DNA of 64,000 nt from Paracoccaceae bacterium (GTDB lineage Bacteria; Pseudomonadota; Alphaproteobacteria; Rhodobacterales; Rhodobacteraceae), in the NCBI GenBank assembly GCA_009842205.1, contig VYFX01000063.1, positions 186,001 to 250,000 on the forward strand, given 5' to 3'. Positions 19,810-29,645 of the stretch are shown one piece after another. The notes under the pieces are model-generated. The model had not been told where the DNA came from. It made no database searches and worked only from the letters and a program-made list of their open reading frames with translations. The position numbers and the translations under genes are program-made. Numbering within the stretch: position 1 is the stretch's first letter; each line of letters starts with the position of its first letter.

Positions 19810-19999
19810 TGAGATAGTTCTGGCCTTGGGGCTGGTTGCTGTACTTGAAGGTTTGGTGCTGGCCCTTATTCCAAAGAGGCTGGAGGATGTACTCAAGATA
19901 CTGGCCAGCCTGCCGGTCGAGAAACGAAAGACCATTGGTCTCTGCATTGTTGGTTTAGGTGTTCTGGTGGTCTGGATTTCAAGTCTGCTCAGGACCTGA
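19802..19999 (+). CDS. DUF2065 small membrane protein
   Basis: 65 residues with two transmembrane segments: VLALGLVAVLEGLVLALIP and TIGLCIVGLGVLVVWISSLL. This is the DUF2065 pattern (early LGLVLVIEG-type helix and R-rich loop), a family regularly found after hflC. The GTG at 19802 is chosen because the conserved protein starts at VIDEIVLALG and the codon overlaps the end of hflC; the frame is open further upstream but only within hflC. The role is unknown, probably accessory to the HflKC-FtsH complex (inference from position). Confidence 0.8.
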   Translation: MIDEIVLALGLVAVLEGLVLALIPKRLEDVLKILASLPVEKRKTIGLCIVGLGVLVVWISSLLRT

Positions 20000-20205
20000 C
20001 GAAAGTGTAACCGATTTTTGAATTCACTTTTGTGAATCCACACATTATTCTAATTCTGGGGCTTGTCATTTCGCATCGAGATGAACAGGCTTCAGGGTTA
20101 AGACCGGATTGATTTTAAAGACATCCATCGGGATGGGGTTATGGAAATCAACCGACCATCCCAAAATGTTTTTAAGAGTATGTTTTTGGTGAAAAAAGGA
20201 TCAAT

Positions 20206-21708
20206 GTGTTAGGTATGAAAATGAAACTTGACTTGTTTGAATTGCCAAGGATCAGGTTGCCAATGGCAGGATTGGCTACCCTGTTTTGCATGATTGTGTT
20301 TCAAGGTGGACCAGTCCAATCACATGAGGATTTCAGTTCCCTGGTTGAAAAGGTACTGCCGGCTGTCGTTTCTCTGGAGGTCATGCAGGGTTCCCAGAAT
20401 CAGAACCCTCAACAGCAGGAGGGAAGTCCGGAAGAATGGATGGATCAATTCAGGAACCATCCCTTCATGTACGATTTTTTCCGACGATTTTTTGATCAGG
20501 AGTTCAATAACCAGAACCAGGGCGGGACTTTAGACCAACTTGAGGAGTTTGAAATTCAGACTGCTCAATATCCGAGATTAACTGCCGGTTCAGGCTTCAT
20601 CATTTCCAGTGATGGCAAGTTGGTCACCAATTACCACGTCATTGAGAATGCATCGGAAATTAAGGTCAGGATGGCAGATGGAGAGACGGTTTACAAGGCC
20701 GAGATTATCGGCAGTGATCCTGAAACCGATATATCTGTACTGCAGATTATTGATGGTGAGGAATTCGAATTTATCAAATTCGGTGACAGCACCACGGTTA
20801 GGGTAGGTGATCCGGTTCTGGCCATTGGCAATCCCCTGGGAGTTGGAATTTCAGCATCAAAGGGAATAATTTCGGCCAAATTCCGAACATTGAATGGTCC
20901 CTATGACAATTTCTTCCAGACTGATGCTTCCATTAATATTGGCAACTCGGGTGGTCCGCTAATCAATCTTGATGGCGATGTCATAGGTGTCAATACAGCG
21001 ATCAAGACAAGTGGTTTCAGCCGGGGGTCAATCGGTGTCGGATTTTCCATGTCATCGGCCGTGGTCTCACGGGTGGTTGAGGATATCCTTCGGGATGGAA
21101 AGGTCAGCAGGGGATGGTTGGGAGTCTATATTTCGACATCAATGGACGAACAAAACAATCAACGAATACTTGTTGATGGTGTATTCAAGGATGGTCCGGC
21201 TAGGGAGGCCGGTATATTGCCAGGCGATTTGATCGTATCTGTAAATGGAATGGAAATTTCGGATATACGCGAGTTTGTCTCATTTGTGGGAAGCATGGAA
21301 CCCGACAAGGAAGTTACCATGGAAATTCTACGTGGAATTGAACACTTGAGACTGACAGTAACCCTTGGTAATCGACCTCAAAATCCGGGGGAAATAATGT
21401 CGGACGAGGAAGAGTATTATATTGAGGAATCCATTCTGGGCATGAAGTTTGGCTATACCCCTGAACTTGAAGACCATGTATTTGCCAAACCCGATACGGT
21501 TGTAAATGAGGTTCTGGAAAATTCTCCTGCTGCCGAAGCAGGTATCAAGGTATTGGATCAGGTTGAAATGGTTAATTCCGAAATGGTTCTTTCGACCAGT
21601 GACATTCGCATGATTGTGGACGAAGCAATTGCAAACAACGATGAGGAGATCGCGTTCTTCATAATACGGGAAGGGGTGCTCATCAAGGTAATAATTCAAT
21701 TGCCGTAA
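20206..21708 (+). CDS. degP: Do/DegP-family periplasmic serine protease
   Basis: Envelope quality-control protease/chaperone. 500 residues. N-terminal signal peptide (MAGLATLFCMIVFQGGPVQSH), trypsin-like domain with His near residue 143 (NYHVIENA), Asp near 174 (DPETDISVLQI) and Ser near 247 (GNSGGPL), then two PDZ domains (about 305-395 and 410-495). A Q/N-rich insert (SQNQNPQQQ) near residues 62-75 matches the LA loop of Do proteases. The GTG at 20206 has AAAGGA 5 bases upstream; ATGs at 20215 and 20221 are alternatives. The hflKC neighbourhood is typical. Confidence 0.94.
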   Translation: MLGMKMKLDLFELPRIRLPMAGLATLFCMIVFQGGPVQSHEDFSSLVEKVLPAVVSLEVMQGSQNQNPQQQEGSPEEWMDQFRNHPFMYDFFRRFFDQEFNNQNQGGTLDQLEEFEIQTAQYPRLTAGSGFIISSDGKLVTNYHVIENASEIKVRMADGETVYKAEIIGSDPETDISVLQIIDGEEFEFIKFGDSTTVRVGDPVLAIGNPLGVGISASKGIISAKFRTLNGPYDNFFQTDASINIGNSGGPLINLDGDVIGVNTAIKTSGFSRGSIGVGFSMSSAVVSRVVEDILRDGKVSRGWLGVYISTSMDEQNNQRILVDGVFKDGPAREAGILPGDLIVSVNGMEISDIREFVSFVGSMEPDKEVTMEILRGIEHLRLTVTLGNRPQNPGEIMSDEEEYYIEESILGMKFGYTPELEDHVFAKPDTVVNEVLENSPAAEAGIKVLDQVEMVNSEMVLSTSDIRMIVDEAIANNDEEIAFFIIREGVLIKVIIQLP

Positions 21709-21719
21709 TGTTAATTCTT

Positions 21720-21745
21720 AGGTAGGGTGCCCTTGTGCCCTACCT
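21720..21745. terminator. Hairpin between convergent degP and pot operon
   Basis: Inverted repeat AGGTAGGG/CCCTACCT with a 10-base loop, 11 bases after the degP stop and 17 bases before the end of the convergent ATPase gene. No clear T-run on either side, so a shared but weak bidirectional terminator is the best reading. Confidence 0.45.
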
Positions 21746-21762
21746 CATTACCAGTGCATCAA

Positions 21763-22869
21763 TCAACTCAAAACCAGTATTGAATTTGGATTCCAACCGA
21801 TCTCCACGTCATTACCGATATTTATCTCGAAGGAAATGTCTGAATTTCGCATGGAAATCGTTACAACCTTATCGGTACCTTCCAAATTGGCATCAAAATA
21901 GGTCATGTCACCAAAATACTGGGTTTCGACTATTCTACCTTTTACAACCTTGGTTTTTGACTGACTTTTGTTGGTGATTATGGTGAACATTTCAGGTCTT
22001 ATCCCCGCCATGGAATTACTTTGATACCCTAATGGTGCCTGATCCATGGGCAAGGTTGTTTTGCCCAATCCTTCTATTTCGACAACAAAATCGGTACCCT
22101 TCTGACCAATGAGGTCCAGACCCAGGAAATTCATGGTACCAACAAAATTTGCAACCTGAATGTTCGTTGGTCTCTTGTATAATTCCTGAGGAGAGGCAAG
22201 TTGTTCTATCTTTCCATCAAACATGACTGCAATGCGGTCTGACATTGTCAAGGCTTCTTCCTGATCATGGGTTACCAAAATGAAGGTAATACCAACTGAT
22301 CGCTGCAATTGTCTCAACTCGGATTGCATTTGTTCCCTGAGTCTTTTGTCAAGAGCGGAAAGGGGCTCATCAAGCAACAGCACTTTTGGTTTCAGGATCA
22401 AGGCCCTGGCCAGAGCCACCCGTTGTCTCTGACCTCCTGAAAGCGCTGTGGATGGCCGGTCATTGAAGCCTTCCATTCCCACCATTGCCAGCGCCTTGTT
22501 TACCTCTTCGGAAATGGTTTGCTTGTCAGCTTTCCTTGCCTTCAACCCATAGGCAACATTTTCCCCAACCGTCATATGGGGGAAAACGGCATAACTTTGA
22601 AAAACCATATTGGTAGGTCGTTGGTTGGCTGGAATCCCTTCCATGTTGTTGCCGTCAATTTCAACCAGACCGCTATTGGGTATTTCAAAGCCGGCGATGA
22701 CCCTGAGAAGCGTGGTCTTGCCACAACCGGAAGGACCAAGGAGGGTTAAAAACTCACCTTGGTATATATTGAAGGAAATCGATTTAAGGGCCTCAATGGC
22801 ACCATAGTTTTTCAGTATGCTCTCGATCCTGATAATGGGCTTGGCTTCGGAATTGGTTTCCTGATTCAA
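21763..22869 (-). CDS. potG: Putrescine/spermidine ABC transporter ATP-binding protein
   Basis: ATPase of a polyamine importer, 368 residues. Walker A GPSGCGKTTLLRVIAGFE, signature LSGGQRQRVALARAL, Walker B VLLLDEPLSALDKRLREQ, and a C-terminal TOBE-like domain (around MAGIRPEMFTI). TTG start: it overlaps the permease stop codon as TTGA and has AGGGAGG 7 bases upstream, while no in-frame ATG is near. Last gene of the four-gene operon. PotA and PotG cannot be told apart by inspection; the binding protein and gene order favour a PotFGHI-type system. Confidence 0.9.
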   Translation of the reverse strand: MNQETNSEAKPIIRIESILKNYGAIEALKSISFNIYQGEFLTLLGPSGCGKTTLLRVIAGFEIPNSGLVEIDGNNMEGIPANQRPTNMVFQSYAVFPHMTVGENVAYGLKARKADKQTISEEVNKALAMVGMEGFNDRPSTALSGGQRQRVALARALILKPKVLLLDEPLSALDKRLREQMQSELRQLQRSVGITFILVTHDQEEALTMSDRIAVMFDGKIEQLASPQELYKRPTNIQVANFVGTMNFLGLDLIGQKGTDFVVEIEGLGKTTLPMDQAPLGYQSNSMAGIRPEMFTIITNKSQSKTKVVKGRIVETQYFGDMTYFDANLEGTDKVVTISMRNSDISFEINIGNDVEIGWNPNSILVLS

Positions 22870-23684
22870 AATAGACCTCCCTTGACTTCTGTACCTGTCT
22901 TGCGGGCACCGATTCGACGAAAATATTCTGCAATGATGAGTAATGTCAGGGAAACCAGTAACAATACGGTACCCAGGGCAAGGATTATTGGAATTCTGGT
23001 GGGGAATCGCAATTGTCCCCAGATGTAGACCGGCAGGGTTGCTTCGGTTCCAGACAGAAAGAAGGCAATGATAAATTCATCCAGCGAAATGGTAAAGGAA
23101 ATGAGGAGGCTGGAAATGATGGCCGGCATGACCAGGGGCAGGGTGATATACCAGAAGGTTTCCAGTCGGCTCCTGCCCAAATCCTGTGAGGCCTCCTCAA
23201 AGCTCTTGTCCAGACCCTGAAAGCCGGCACTTAGAATTGCCGTGCAGAAAGGGAGACAAAGCAGGATATGACCAAGGATGATGGTTGTCAGGGAAAGATT
23301 GAATCCCAATTGCAGGATTATCACCAAAAGGGAAACCCCAATGATGATTTCCGGCAACACCATGGGAACCATGATCAGTCCCATAATTCCCCGTTTCCCG
23401 GGAAATTGATACCGGGTGGAAGCCCTGGCGGCAAAAATCCCGAATATGGTTGCAAATACCGAGGTAATGACCGCTACCAGCAGACTATTGAGAGCAGCCG
23501 TCAACAAGGGTTCTGTTTTGAATACTTCAATGAACCAGGCAAATGTGAAGCCACTAAGCGGGAAAGCCACGATGGTGCTGTCATTGAAGGAAAATATGGG
23601 AAGCAGCAATGCGGGTGCATAAAGAAAAACAAGAAATATCCCGATATAAACCACCAGGTATCGTGATTGCTTGGCTTTGGCCAT
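22866..23684 (-). CDS. potI: Putrescine/spermidine ABC transporter permease (PotI/PotC type)
   Basis: Inner-membrane permease, 272 residues, six predicted transmembrane helices beginning at YLVVYIGIFLVFLYAPALLLP, with the permease motif EEASQDLGRSRLETFWYITLPLVMP (EAA loop). The ATG at 23684 shares one base with the stop of the upstream permease (TAATG). This is preferred to the longer frame that begins inside that gene. Its stop overlaps the start of the ATPase gene. Together with the potH-type gene it forms the heterodimeric channel. Confidence 0.92.
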   Translation of the reverse strand: MAKAKQSRYLVVYIGIFLVFLYAPALLLPIFSFNDSTIVAFPLSGFTFAWFIEVFKTEPLLTAALNSLLVAVITSVFATIFGIFAARASTRYQFPGKRGIMGLIMVPMVLPEIIIGVSLLVIILQLGFNLSLTTIILGHILLCLPFCTAILSAGFQGLDKSFEEASQDLGRSRLETFWYITLPLVMPAIISSLLISFTISLDEFIIAFFLSGTEATLPVYIWGQLRFPTRIPIILALGTVLLLVSLTLLIIAEYFRRIGARKTGTEVKGGLF

Positions 23685-24559
23685 TATTGCCCCTGCTTCA
23701 AATATTTTCGATTGAACCACAAAAACACCATTGCGATGGTGGAGACGACAAACATGGCTGATAATGCCAAGGCTGCACCCAGAGGAGCATTGTTTGCCTT
23801 TTTGAATTGAACCTCAATCATATTGGCAATGAGTAATCCATTCGGACCTCCTACCAATTTGGGTGTAACATAATCACCGATGGTGGGGATGAATACGATA
23901 AGGGTGGCTGCAATTATTCCGGGCATGGCAAGGGGAAGGGTTACCCTCATGAATCTTCTGACAGGCCCATCGCCAAGATCTTCGGACGCTTCCAAAAGGG
24001 ATCGGTCAATTTTTTCAAGGGCAACATAAATGGGAAGAATGGCAAATGGAATCCATGCATGGCTGAGAGTAACCACAATGGCACCCTGATTGAACAGGAG
24101 GAATTTCAAAGGTTCATCGATAAGCCCAATACCAATAAGCGATCCGTTGATAACACCATTGAACCCAAGAATAACCTTCCACAGGAAAATCCTGATCAGA
24201 TAGCTTGTCCAGAATGGAATGGTAATCAGGAATATCCAAAGAGGCTTTTTCTTCGGGGACACATGAAAGGAAATGTAATAGGCAACCGGAAAGGCCAGAA
24301 CCACGGTCAGGAGGGTTACCAAAATTGAAATCTTGAGGGATCGCAACATCAATGCCTGGTAAATTGCTCCCGTCCAGGCTTCCCTGTAATTATCAAGGGT
24401 GAAGTCTCTGTTCAGTTCAAGATAATCCTGAGTCCAGAAACTCAATGCAAAGACACCCATCAAGGGGAACGCCAACAACAGCAATGCATAGAAAAACGGA
24501 GGGCTGACCAGAATTAAACCAGACTCACCCCTGATTTTCTGGATAAATGAAAAATTCAT
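23684..24559 (-). CDS. potH: Putrescine/spermidine ABC transporter permease (PotH/PotB type)
   Basis: Inner-membrane permease, 291 residues. First helix at SPPFFYALLLLAFPLMGVFALSF, EAA-loop LLEASEDLGDGPVRRFMRVTLPLAMPGI, and the following family motif FIPTIGDYVTPKLVGG. ATG at 24559. It is 115 bases downstream of the binding-protein gene, with a strong hairpin in that gap, and overlaps the next permease by one base. Confidence 0.92.
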   Translation of the reverse strand: MNFSFIQKIRGESGLILVSPPFFYALLLLAFPLMGVFALSFWTQDYLELNRDFTLDNYREAWTGAIYQALMLRSLKISILVTLLTVVLAFPVAYYISFHVSPKKKPLWIFLITIPFWTSYLIRIFLWKVILGFNGVINGSLIGIGLIDEPLKFLLFNQGAIVVTLSHAWIPFAILPIYVALEKIDRSLLEASEDLGDGPVRRFMRVTLPLAMPGIIAATLIVFIPTIGDYVTPKLVGGPNGLLIANMIEVQFKKANNAPLGAALALSAMFVVSTIAMVFLWFNRKYLKQGQ

Positions 24560-24630
24560 TTCATGTGGCTATGTCAAATCCTTGTGGACAAGACTTCCTT
24601 ATCTCGACAAAAATGAAAATCCCCAATCTG

Positions 24631-24661
24631 TTTACCGGAAGCATGACCTGCTTCCGGTAAA
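24631..24661 (-). promoter_or_regulatory. 13-bp perfect intercistronic hairpin after the polyamine-binding protein gene
   Basis: TTTACCGGAAGCA and TGCTTCCGGTAAA form a perfect 13-bp stem with a 5-base loop, located 12 bases after the stop of the binding-protein gene. No long T-run follows on the minus strand. In ABC operons such hairpins commonly protect or partly terminate the message so that the periplasmic protein is made in excess over the membrane parts; that role here is inference. Confidence 0.7.
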
Positions 24662-24673
24662 ATTCGGGAGGAA

Positions 24674-25726
24674 TCAGAATCCTGCCTTGATCAATTCGAA
24701 TTCGGCAATCATTTGTTCACGAATTGTATGATTCATGGGCTTTTGGGCCAAGACAGGTACATTGATTGGGCCCAATCCCATCTCTACAAGGATATCGGAA
24801 CCCAGCTTGTCCATTTCTGCCTGATTGCCATGACCATAGCCCCATTCATTGACAATGTATTCCACTGATCTTGGTTCAAACCAGGCATTGAAAAAATCGT
24901 AGACCTTGGAATCGTCATTGGGTCCGTTGGCCAAATCAACATATCCACAAAACCAGGTTGATGACCCTTCCTTTGTCAATCGATTCATTCTTACATCATG
25001 ACCTTCCGATTGCATGACTACAGGTGTTTCATTCCAGGCCCAGGCAATAAGTACTTCTCCACTGGCCATGAGTTGTGATAGTCCTGCACCATCCTGCCAA
25101 TAATCCCTGACATTCTTGTGGGCTTCCCTCAACCAGGCCGAGGCTCTTTCCAGATCCGACTCGGTAACTGTCGTCCAGTCAGATACGCCAGTAGCCAGAT
25201 AAGCCAAGGCATAGGCATCGTCAACATTATCTGCGATGGATACTTTTCCAGCATATTTGGGATCAACAAAAACCTGAAGACTTTGTATATCCTCTTCTGG
25301 AACGAGATCAGCACGGTAGGCTAGAGCTGTTGTTCCCCAGTCGGCTGGCAGCAGGTAATACTCCCCATCAATCTTGAAGGCCTCCTTCATGGTTTCATTG
25401 ACCTGATCCCACCGTTCGATCCTATCAATCTGCAATGGATCAAGCAAACCTGCTTCATGCCATTTTGACACCGATTGGGAACAGGGGTGGGAGATATCGG
25501 CTTCAAACCCTACTCTAAGCTTTTGAAAGGCTTCCTCTTCTTCACCAAAAAACGAAAAGGTAGGTTCATCACCATGTTGTTCGATGTAGCCCTGATAAAA
25601 ACCAGGATCATTGTAAGCCGACCAGTCAAATATAACCAGTTCCTCGTCAGCAGCATAGGTTGCAGTGGTACCGAGCCAAAATCCTCCAAATAAACCAATT
25701 GAAACCAAAAACAGAGTTCGCATCAT
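24674..25726 (-). CDS. potF: Polyamine ABC transporter substrate-binding protein
   Basis: Periplasmic binding protein of 350 residues. Signal peptide at the N-terminus (RTLFLVSIGLFGGFWLGTTATYA), then mature sequence opening DEELVIFDWSAYNDPGFYQGYIE, which resembles the conserved VNVYNWSDYI start of PotD/PotF. DWGTTALAYRADLV is a typical mid-protein element. ATG at 25726 with GGGAGATAA directly upstream. It leads the four-gene operon. The ligand is probably putrescine or spermidine, but related marine proteins bind other amines, so the exact ligand is open. Confidence 0.85.
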   Translation of the reverse strand: MMRTLFLVSIGLFGGFWLGTTATYAADEELVIFDWSAYNDPGFYQGYIEQHGDEPTFSFFGEEEEAFQKLRVGFEADISHPCSQSVSKWHEAGLLDPLQIDRIERWDQVNETMKEAFKIDGEYYLLPADWGTTALAYRADLVPEEDIQSLQVFVDPKYAGKVSIADNVDDAYALAYLATGVSDWTTVTESDLERASAWLREAHKNVRDYWQDGAGLSQLMASGEVLIAWAWNETPVVMQSEGHDVRMNRLTKEGSSTWFCGYVDLANGPNDDSKVYDFFNAWFEPRSVEYIVNEWGYGHGNQAEMDKLGSDILVEMGLGPINVPVLAQKPMNHTIREQMIAEFELIKAGF

Positions 25727-25979
25727 TTATCTCCCTGAAATCCAAATAAAAAACTAAAGGGCTAGTTTACTGAAGAAACAATAAAAACAAATCGGATTCT
25801 TTTGTCCAGACTGACAAATTTGATTATTTAGTCATTGTGGTTAGCATTTACTGATTGTGAATTTGCACCATAATGATTAGTCTATTCCAATTATTGTGTA
25901 CTGTGGTTCTGGAAACTTTACCCTAATTGTACCATCTACAGACAATAATTTTCGTATTATATTTCCATTTTTCTTTTGA

Positions 25980-26309
<330 letters not shown>

Positions 26310-26351
26310 TTGAAATAAACCATTCCACAGGGAATAACGATCGCTTGATCA

Positions 26352-27791
26352 ATGCAGAATTGGACCAATAACCAAACATCAAATATGGCCGATGGCTTGA
26401 AGGTCCATGAATATACGGTTTCTGAAATTTCCCGGGAAATAAACCGGACAATGGAACGAGGATTTCCAATGGTGCGGGTCAAGGGTGAGGTTTCCGATCT
26501 GTCCCGTTCACCAAGGGGCCATCTGTATTTTACCCTCAAGGAACATAATCATGCCCTGTCCGCAATCATGTGGTCCTCAACGGCCAAAAGGCTGGGTAAC
26601 AAATTGGGCAATATCCTCAAGGAGGGAAGTGAAATCAGTGTCCTGGGTAAGGTTACGACCTTTTCGGGGACATCCCGCTATCAGATTTTAGTCAATGATC
26701 TCGATTTCGCTGGTGAGGGTGCCATCCTTGCCAAAATCGAGGAATTGAGAAACAGACTGACCCAGGAGGGTGTTTTTACCTGGCAGAATGAGAAGGAATT
26801 GCCTCTATTCCCAAGGACCATAGGTGTGGTCACCTCACCAACAGGCTCTGTCATCAGGGATATTCTCCACCGGTTGAATGCAAGGTTCCCCCGTCAGGTT
26901 ATTGTCTGGCCGGTTGCCGTGCAAGGTGATAATTGTCCTCCCGAGGTAGTTCGGGCAGTTGGGGGTTTTAATGCCCTTGTGCCGAATGGTGAAATCCCCC
27001 GACCTGATTTGATCATTGTTGCCCGGGGAGGAGGTTCGTTCTCGGATTTGGTTGGATTCAACGATGAAAATGTTGTTCGGGCCGTAGCCCTGAGTGAGAT
27101 TCCGGTGATTTCGGCTGTAGGTCATGAAACCGATCATACCCTCATCGATCTGGCAGCCAACAAAAGAGCTCCCACTCCTACTGCCGCCGCAGAATTCGCT
27201 GTCCGGGTTAGGGCCGAATTGGAAGAGGGGATTAAAAATCTGGAAACCAGGATATCGGAAGGGACAAGGATCGCCTTTCAAAACAAAAGGCAACGAATCT
27301 CCGATGTTTCAAAGAGGCTTCCGATCAAGGAGAATCTATTCCAATTTCGTGATCAGCAATTGGATGGCTTGTACCTGCGATTGCCCCGTGCCTTGAGGTC
27401 GAATATCCAGCATAAGGCAACGAATTTGTCGGAATGTGGTGCCAGACTTGCGGTTCCGAGGGTTTTATTCGAATCGAAATACAAATTTCAGGCTCTGGAC
27501 AAGGGACTTTCATCTACTGATCTCAATTCAAGAGTCACCTCTTCCGAAGAGCGTCTTGAAGCGACGGGAATAATGATGGATAAGTACATCAAGGCGTACA
27601 TGAAGAGCAAGAAGCTTGGAGTAAAATCCTTGAAGCGAATCATTGAAGGGGTAGGATACAAGAACACTCTCAAACGCGGATTTGCCGTTGTCAGGCAAAA
27701 CAACATGGCGATAACCAGCAAGGAAGGTTTTCAAATCGAAAAGGATGTCGAGATTGAGTGGAGTGATGGAAAAGTTAAATTTCCTTCCTAG
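26352..27791 (+). CDS. xseA: Exodeoxyribonuclease VII large subunit
   Basis: Catalytic large subunit of the single-strand-specific exonuclease VII. 479 residues. N-terminal OB fold (EYTVSEISREINRTMERGFPMVRVKGEVSDLSRSPRGHLYFTLK), catalytic domain with GVVTSPTGSVIRDILHRLNARFP, VIVARGGGSFSDLVGFNDE, and the DHTLIDLAANKRAPTPTAAAEF motif, followed by a long coiled coil. ATG at 26352 has no clear ribosome site; an internal ATG at codon 12 (MADGLKVHEY) is an alternative. The small subunit gene xseB is not adjacent. Confidence 0.93.
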   Translation: MQNWTNNQTSNMADGLKVHEYTVSEISREINRTMERGFPMVRVKGEVSDLSRSPRGHLYFTLKEHNHALSAIMWSSTAKRLGNKLGNILKEGSEISVLGKVTTFSGTSRYQILVNDLDFAGEGAILAKIEELRNRLTQEGVFTWQNEKELPLFPRTIGVVTSPTGSVIRDILHRLNARFPRQVIVWPVAVQGDNCPPEVVRAVGGFNALVPNGEIPRPDLIIVARGGGSFSDLVGFNDENVVRAVALSEIPVISAVGHETDHTLIDLAANKRAPTPTAAAEFAVRVRAELEEGIKNLETRISEGTRIAFQNKRQRISDVSKRLPIKENLFQFRDQQLDGLYLRLPRALRSNIQHKATNLSECGARLAVPRVLFESKYKFQALDKGLSSTDLNSRVTSSEERLEATGIMMDKYIKAYMKSKKLGVKSLKRIIEGVGYKNTLKRGFAVVRQNNMAITSKEGFQIEKDVEIEWSDGKVKFPS

Positions 27792-27860
27792 ACGATTGTT
27801 CTTTTTGATTAATCTGAAAAAAATGTTTATGGGTAAATTGTTTTTATAGTCGGTAATTTT

Positions 27861-29549
27861 ATGGCAGAGCATCCAAAGGGCGTATGGAAATCAGGCAAGG
27901 GCAAGGGAAGGAAAACCCCAAAAGGCCGTCAGGTTACAGATGAAGCCCTGAATGAAATCCAGGAGTTGTTGGGAACTGCTCCCTTGGAGAGGTCAATGTT
28001 GATTGAGTATCTCCACATAATTCAGGACCGTTACGGTTACTTGTCTGCTGCACACCTGAGGGCTCTGGCATCATTGATGAAACTGGCCCAGGTTGAAGTA
28101 TATGAAGTCGCCACCTTTTATGCCCATCTGGATATCGTCAAGGAAGGCGAGGAACCACCACCGGAAATAACCGTTCGAGTTTGTGATTCCCTTTCTTGTG
28201 AAATGGCTGGAGCCCAGACCTTGATGCAATATCTGAAAGAGGGAACCGATCCAAACAAGGTCAGGGTAATAAGAGCACCCTGCATGGGACGTTGTGATAC
28301 AGCACCTGTCCTTGAAGTGGGGCACAAGCATGTTGACAAGGCTACGTTGGAAAAGACTAACAAGGTTATTGCCGAGAGGGATTTTCATCCCGAGATACCC
28401 GATTATCCGGACTTGGACAGCTATCTGAATGAAGGAGGATATCAAACCCTTAAATCATGCCATCAGGATGTGCTTACCAGAGATGAAGTTGAACAATTGG
28501 TATTGTCTTCCGGCCTTAGGGGCTTTGGAGGAGCTGGATTCCCATCGGGTCGAAAATGGTCTTTTGTCAGGAAGGAAAACAAGCCACGTCTAATGGCAGT
28601 CAATGCTGACGAGGGGGAACCGGGAACATTCAAGGACCGGTATTATCTTGAAAGGTATCCTCATCACTTTCTGGAGGGAATGTTGATAGCTGCCTGGGTC
28701 GTTGAGGCAGAAAAGGTCTATATCTACCTTCGTGATGAATATCCTGCATCAAGGGAAATTTTACTGAAGGAAATAAGCAACCTGGAAAGCAAGGGCATTG
28801 TGCAGGAAGGATATATTGAACTTCGCAGAGGTGCCGGTGCCTATATCTGTGGCGAAGAAAGTGCCATGATTGAGAGTATCGAGGGGAAGAGGGGATTGCC
28901 GAGACACCGACCTCCCTATGTCGCTCAGGTAGGCTTGTTCAACAAGCCAACCCTTGTTCACAATGTAGAGACACTGTACTGGGTTCAAAGGATTTGTAAG
29001 GAGGGACCGGAGATTTTCACATCAGTTGAGCGGAATGGCCGCAAGGGCCTAAGAAGCTATTCCGTATCCGGACGTGTTGCCCAACCGGATGTATACATCT
29101 TACCTGCAGGTTCGACCATAACTGACATTATTGAGGCTGCAGGAGGTATGGCCGAGGGTCATGAGTTCAAGGCATATCAACCTGGTGGACCTTCATCAGG
29201 TGTACTACCTGCATCCCTAGACAACATACCATTGGATTTTGATACCTTACAACCTTACGGAACCTTTATCGGTTCAGCTGCAGTTGTGGTTCTATCCCAG
29301 AAGGATAGGGCAAGGGATGCTGCTTTGAACATGCTTAGATTCTTTGAAGATGAAAGTTGTGGTCAATGTACACCCTGTCGGGTTGGCTGTGAGAAAGCAG
29401 TAAAGTTGATGCAAGACAATAAGTGGGATTTTCCCCTGCTTGAAGATTTATGTGAAGTAATGGCCGATGCTTCAATTTGTGGGTTGGGTCAGGCTGCGCC
29501 CAATCCGATTCTATTGACGATGAAGCATTTTCCCGAGGAGATTTCCTGA
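27861..29549 (+). CDS. NAD-dependent formate dehydrogenase beta subunit-like NuoE-NuoF fusion
   Basis: 562 residues made of two fused parts. Residues about 25-165 are a NuoE-like thioredoxin fold with [2Fe-2S] ligands in CDSLSCEMAG and APCMGRCDTAP. Residues about 190-560 are NuoF-like with FMN/NAD site RGFGGAGFPSGRKW, GAGAYICGEESAMIESIEGKRG and the [4Fe-4S] motif SCGQCTPCRVGC. This architecture is that of the beta subunit of soluble NAD-linked formate dehydrogenases or of hydrogenase diaphorases. No molybdenum alpha subunit, gamma subunit or fdhD is adjacent; xseA and ftsY flank it. Its electron-donating partner must be elsewhere. Confidence 0.8.
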   Translation: MAEHPKGVWKSGKGKGRKTPKGRQVTDEALNEIQELLGTAPLERSMLIEYLHIIQDRYGYLSAAHLRALASLMKLAQVEVYEVATFYAHLDIVKEGEEPPPEITVRVCDSLSCEMAGAQTLMQYLKEGTDPNKVRVIRAPCMGRCDTAPVLEVGHKHVDKATLEKTNKVIAERDFHPEIPDYPDLDSYLNEGGYQTLKSCHQDVLTRDEVEQLVLSSGLRGFGGAGFPSGRKWSFVRKENKPRLMAVNADEGEPGTFKDRYYLERYPHHFLEGMLIAAWVVEAEKVYIYLRDEYPASREILLKEISNLESKGIVQEGYIELRRGAGAYICGEESAMIESIEGKRGLPRHRPPYVAQVGLFNKPTLVHNVETLYWVQRICKEGPEIFTSVERNGRKGLRSYSVSGRVAQPDVYILPAGSTITDIIEAAGGMAEGHEFKAYQPGGPSSGVLPASLDNIPLDFDTLQPYGTFIGSAAVVVLSQKDRARDAALNMLRFFEDESCGQCTPCRVGCEKAVKLMQDNKWDFPLLEDLCEVMADASICGLGQAAPNPILLTMKHFPEEIS

Positions 29550-29645
29550 ATCAACTGTATAATGTTGATTGAATTTCTCTTGATGAAAGGGAAATGGAAC
29601 CATTTCATGGCAATTTAATGGTCCACTAAGATTAATGGAATCCAG

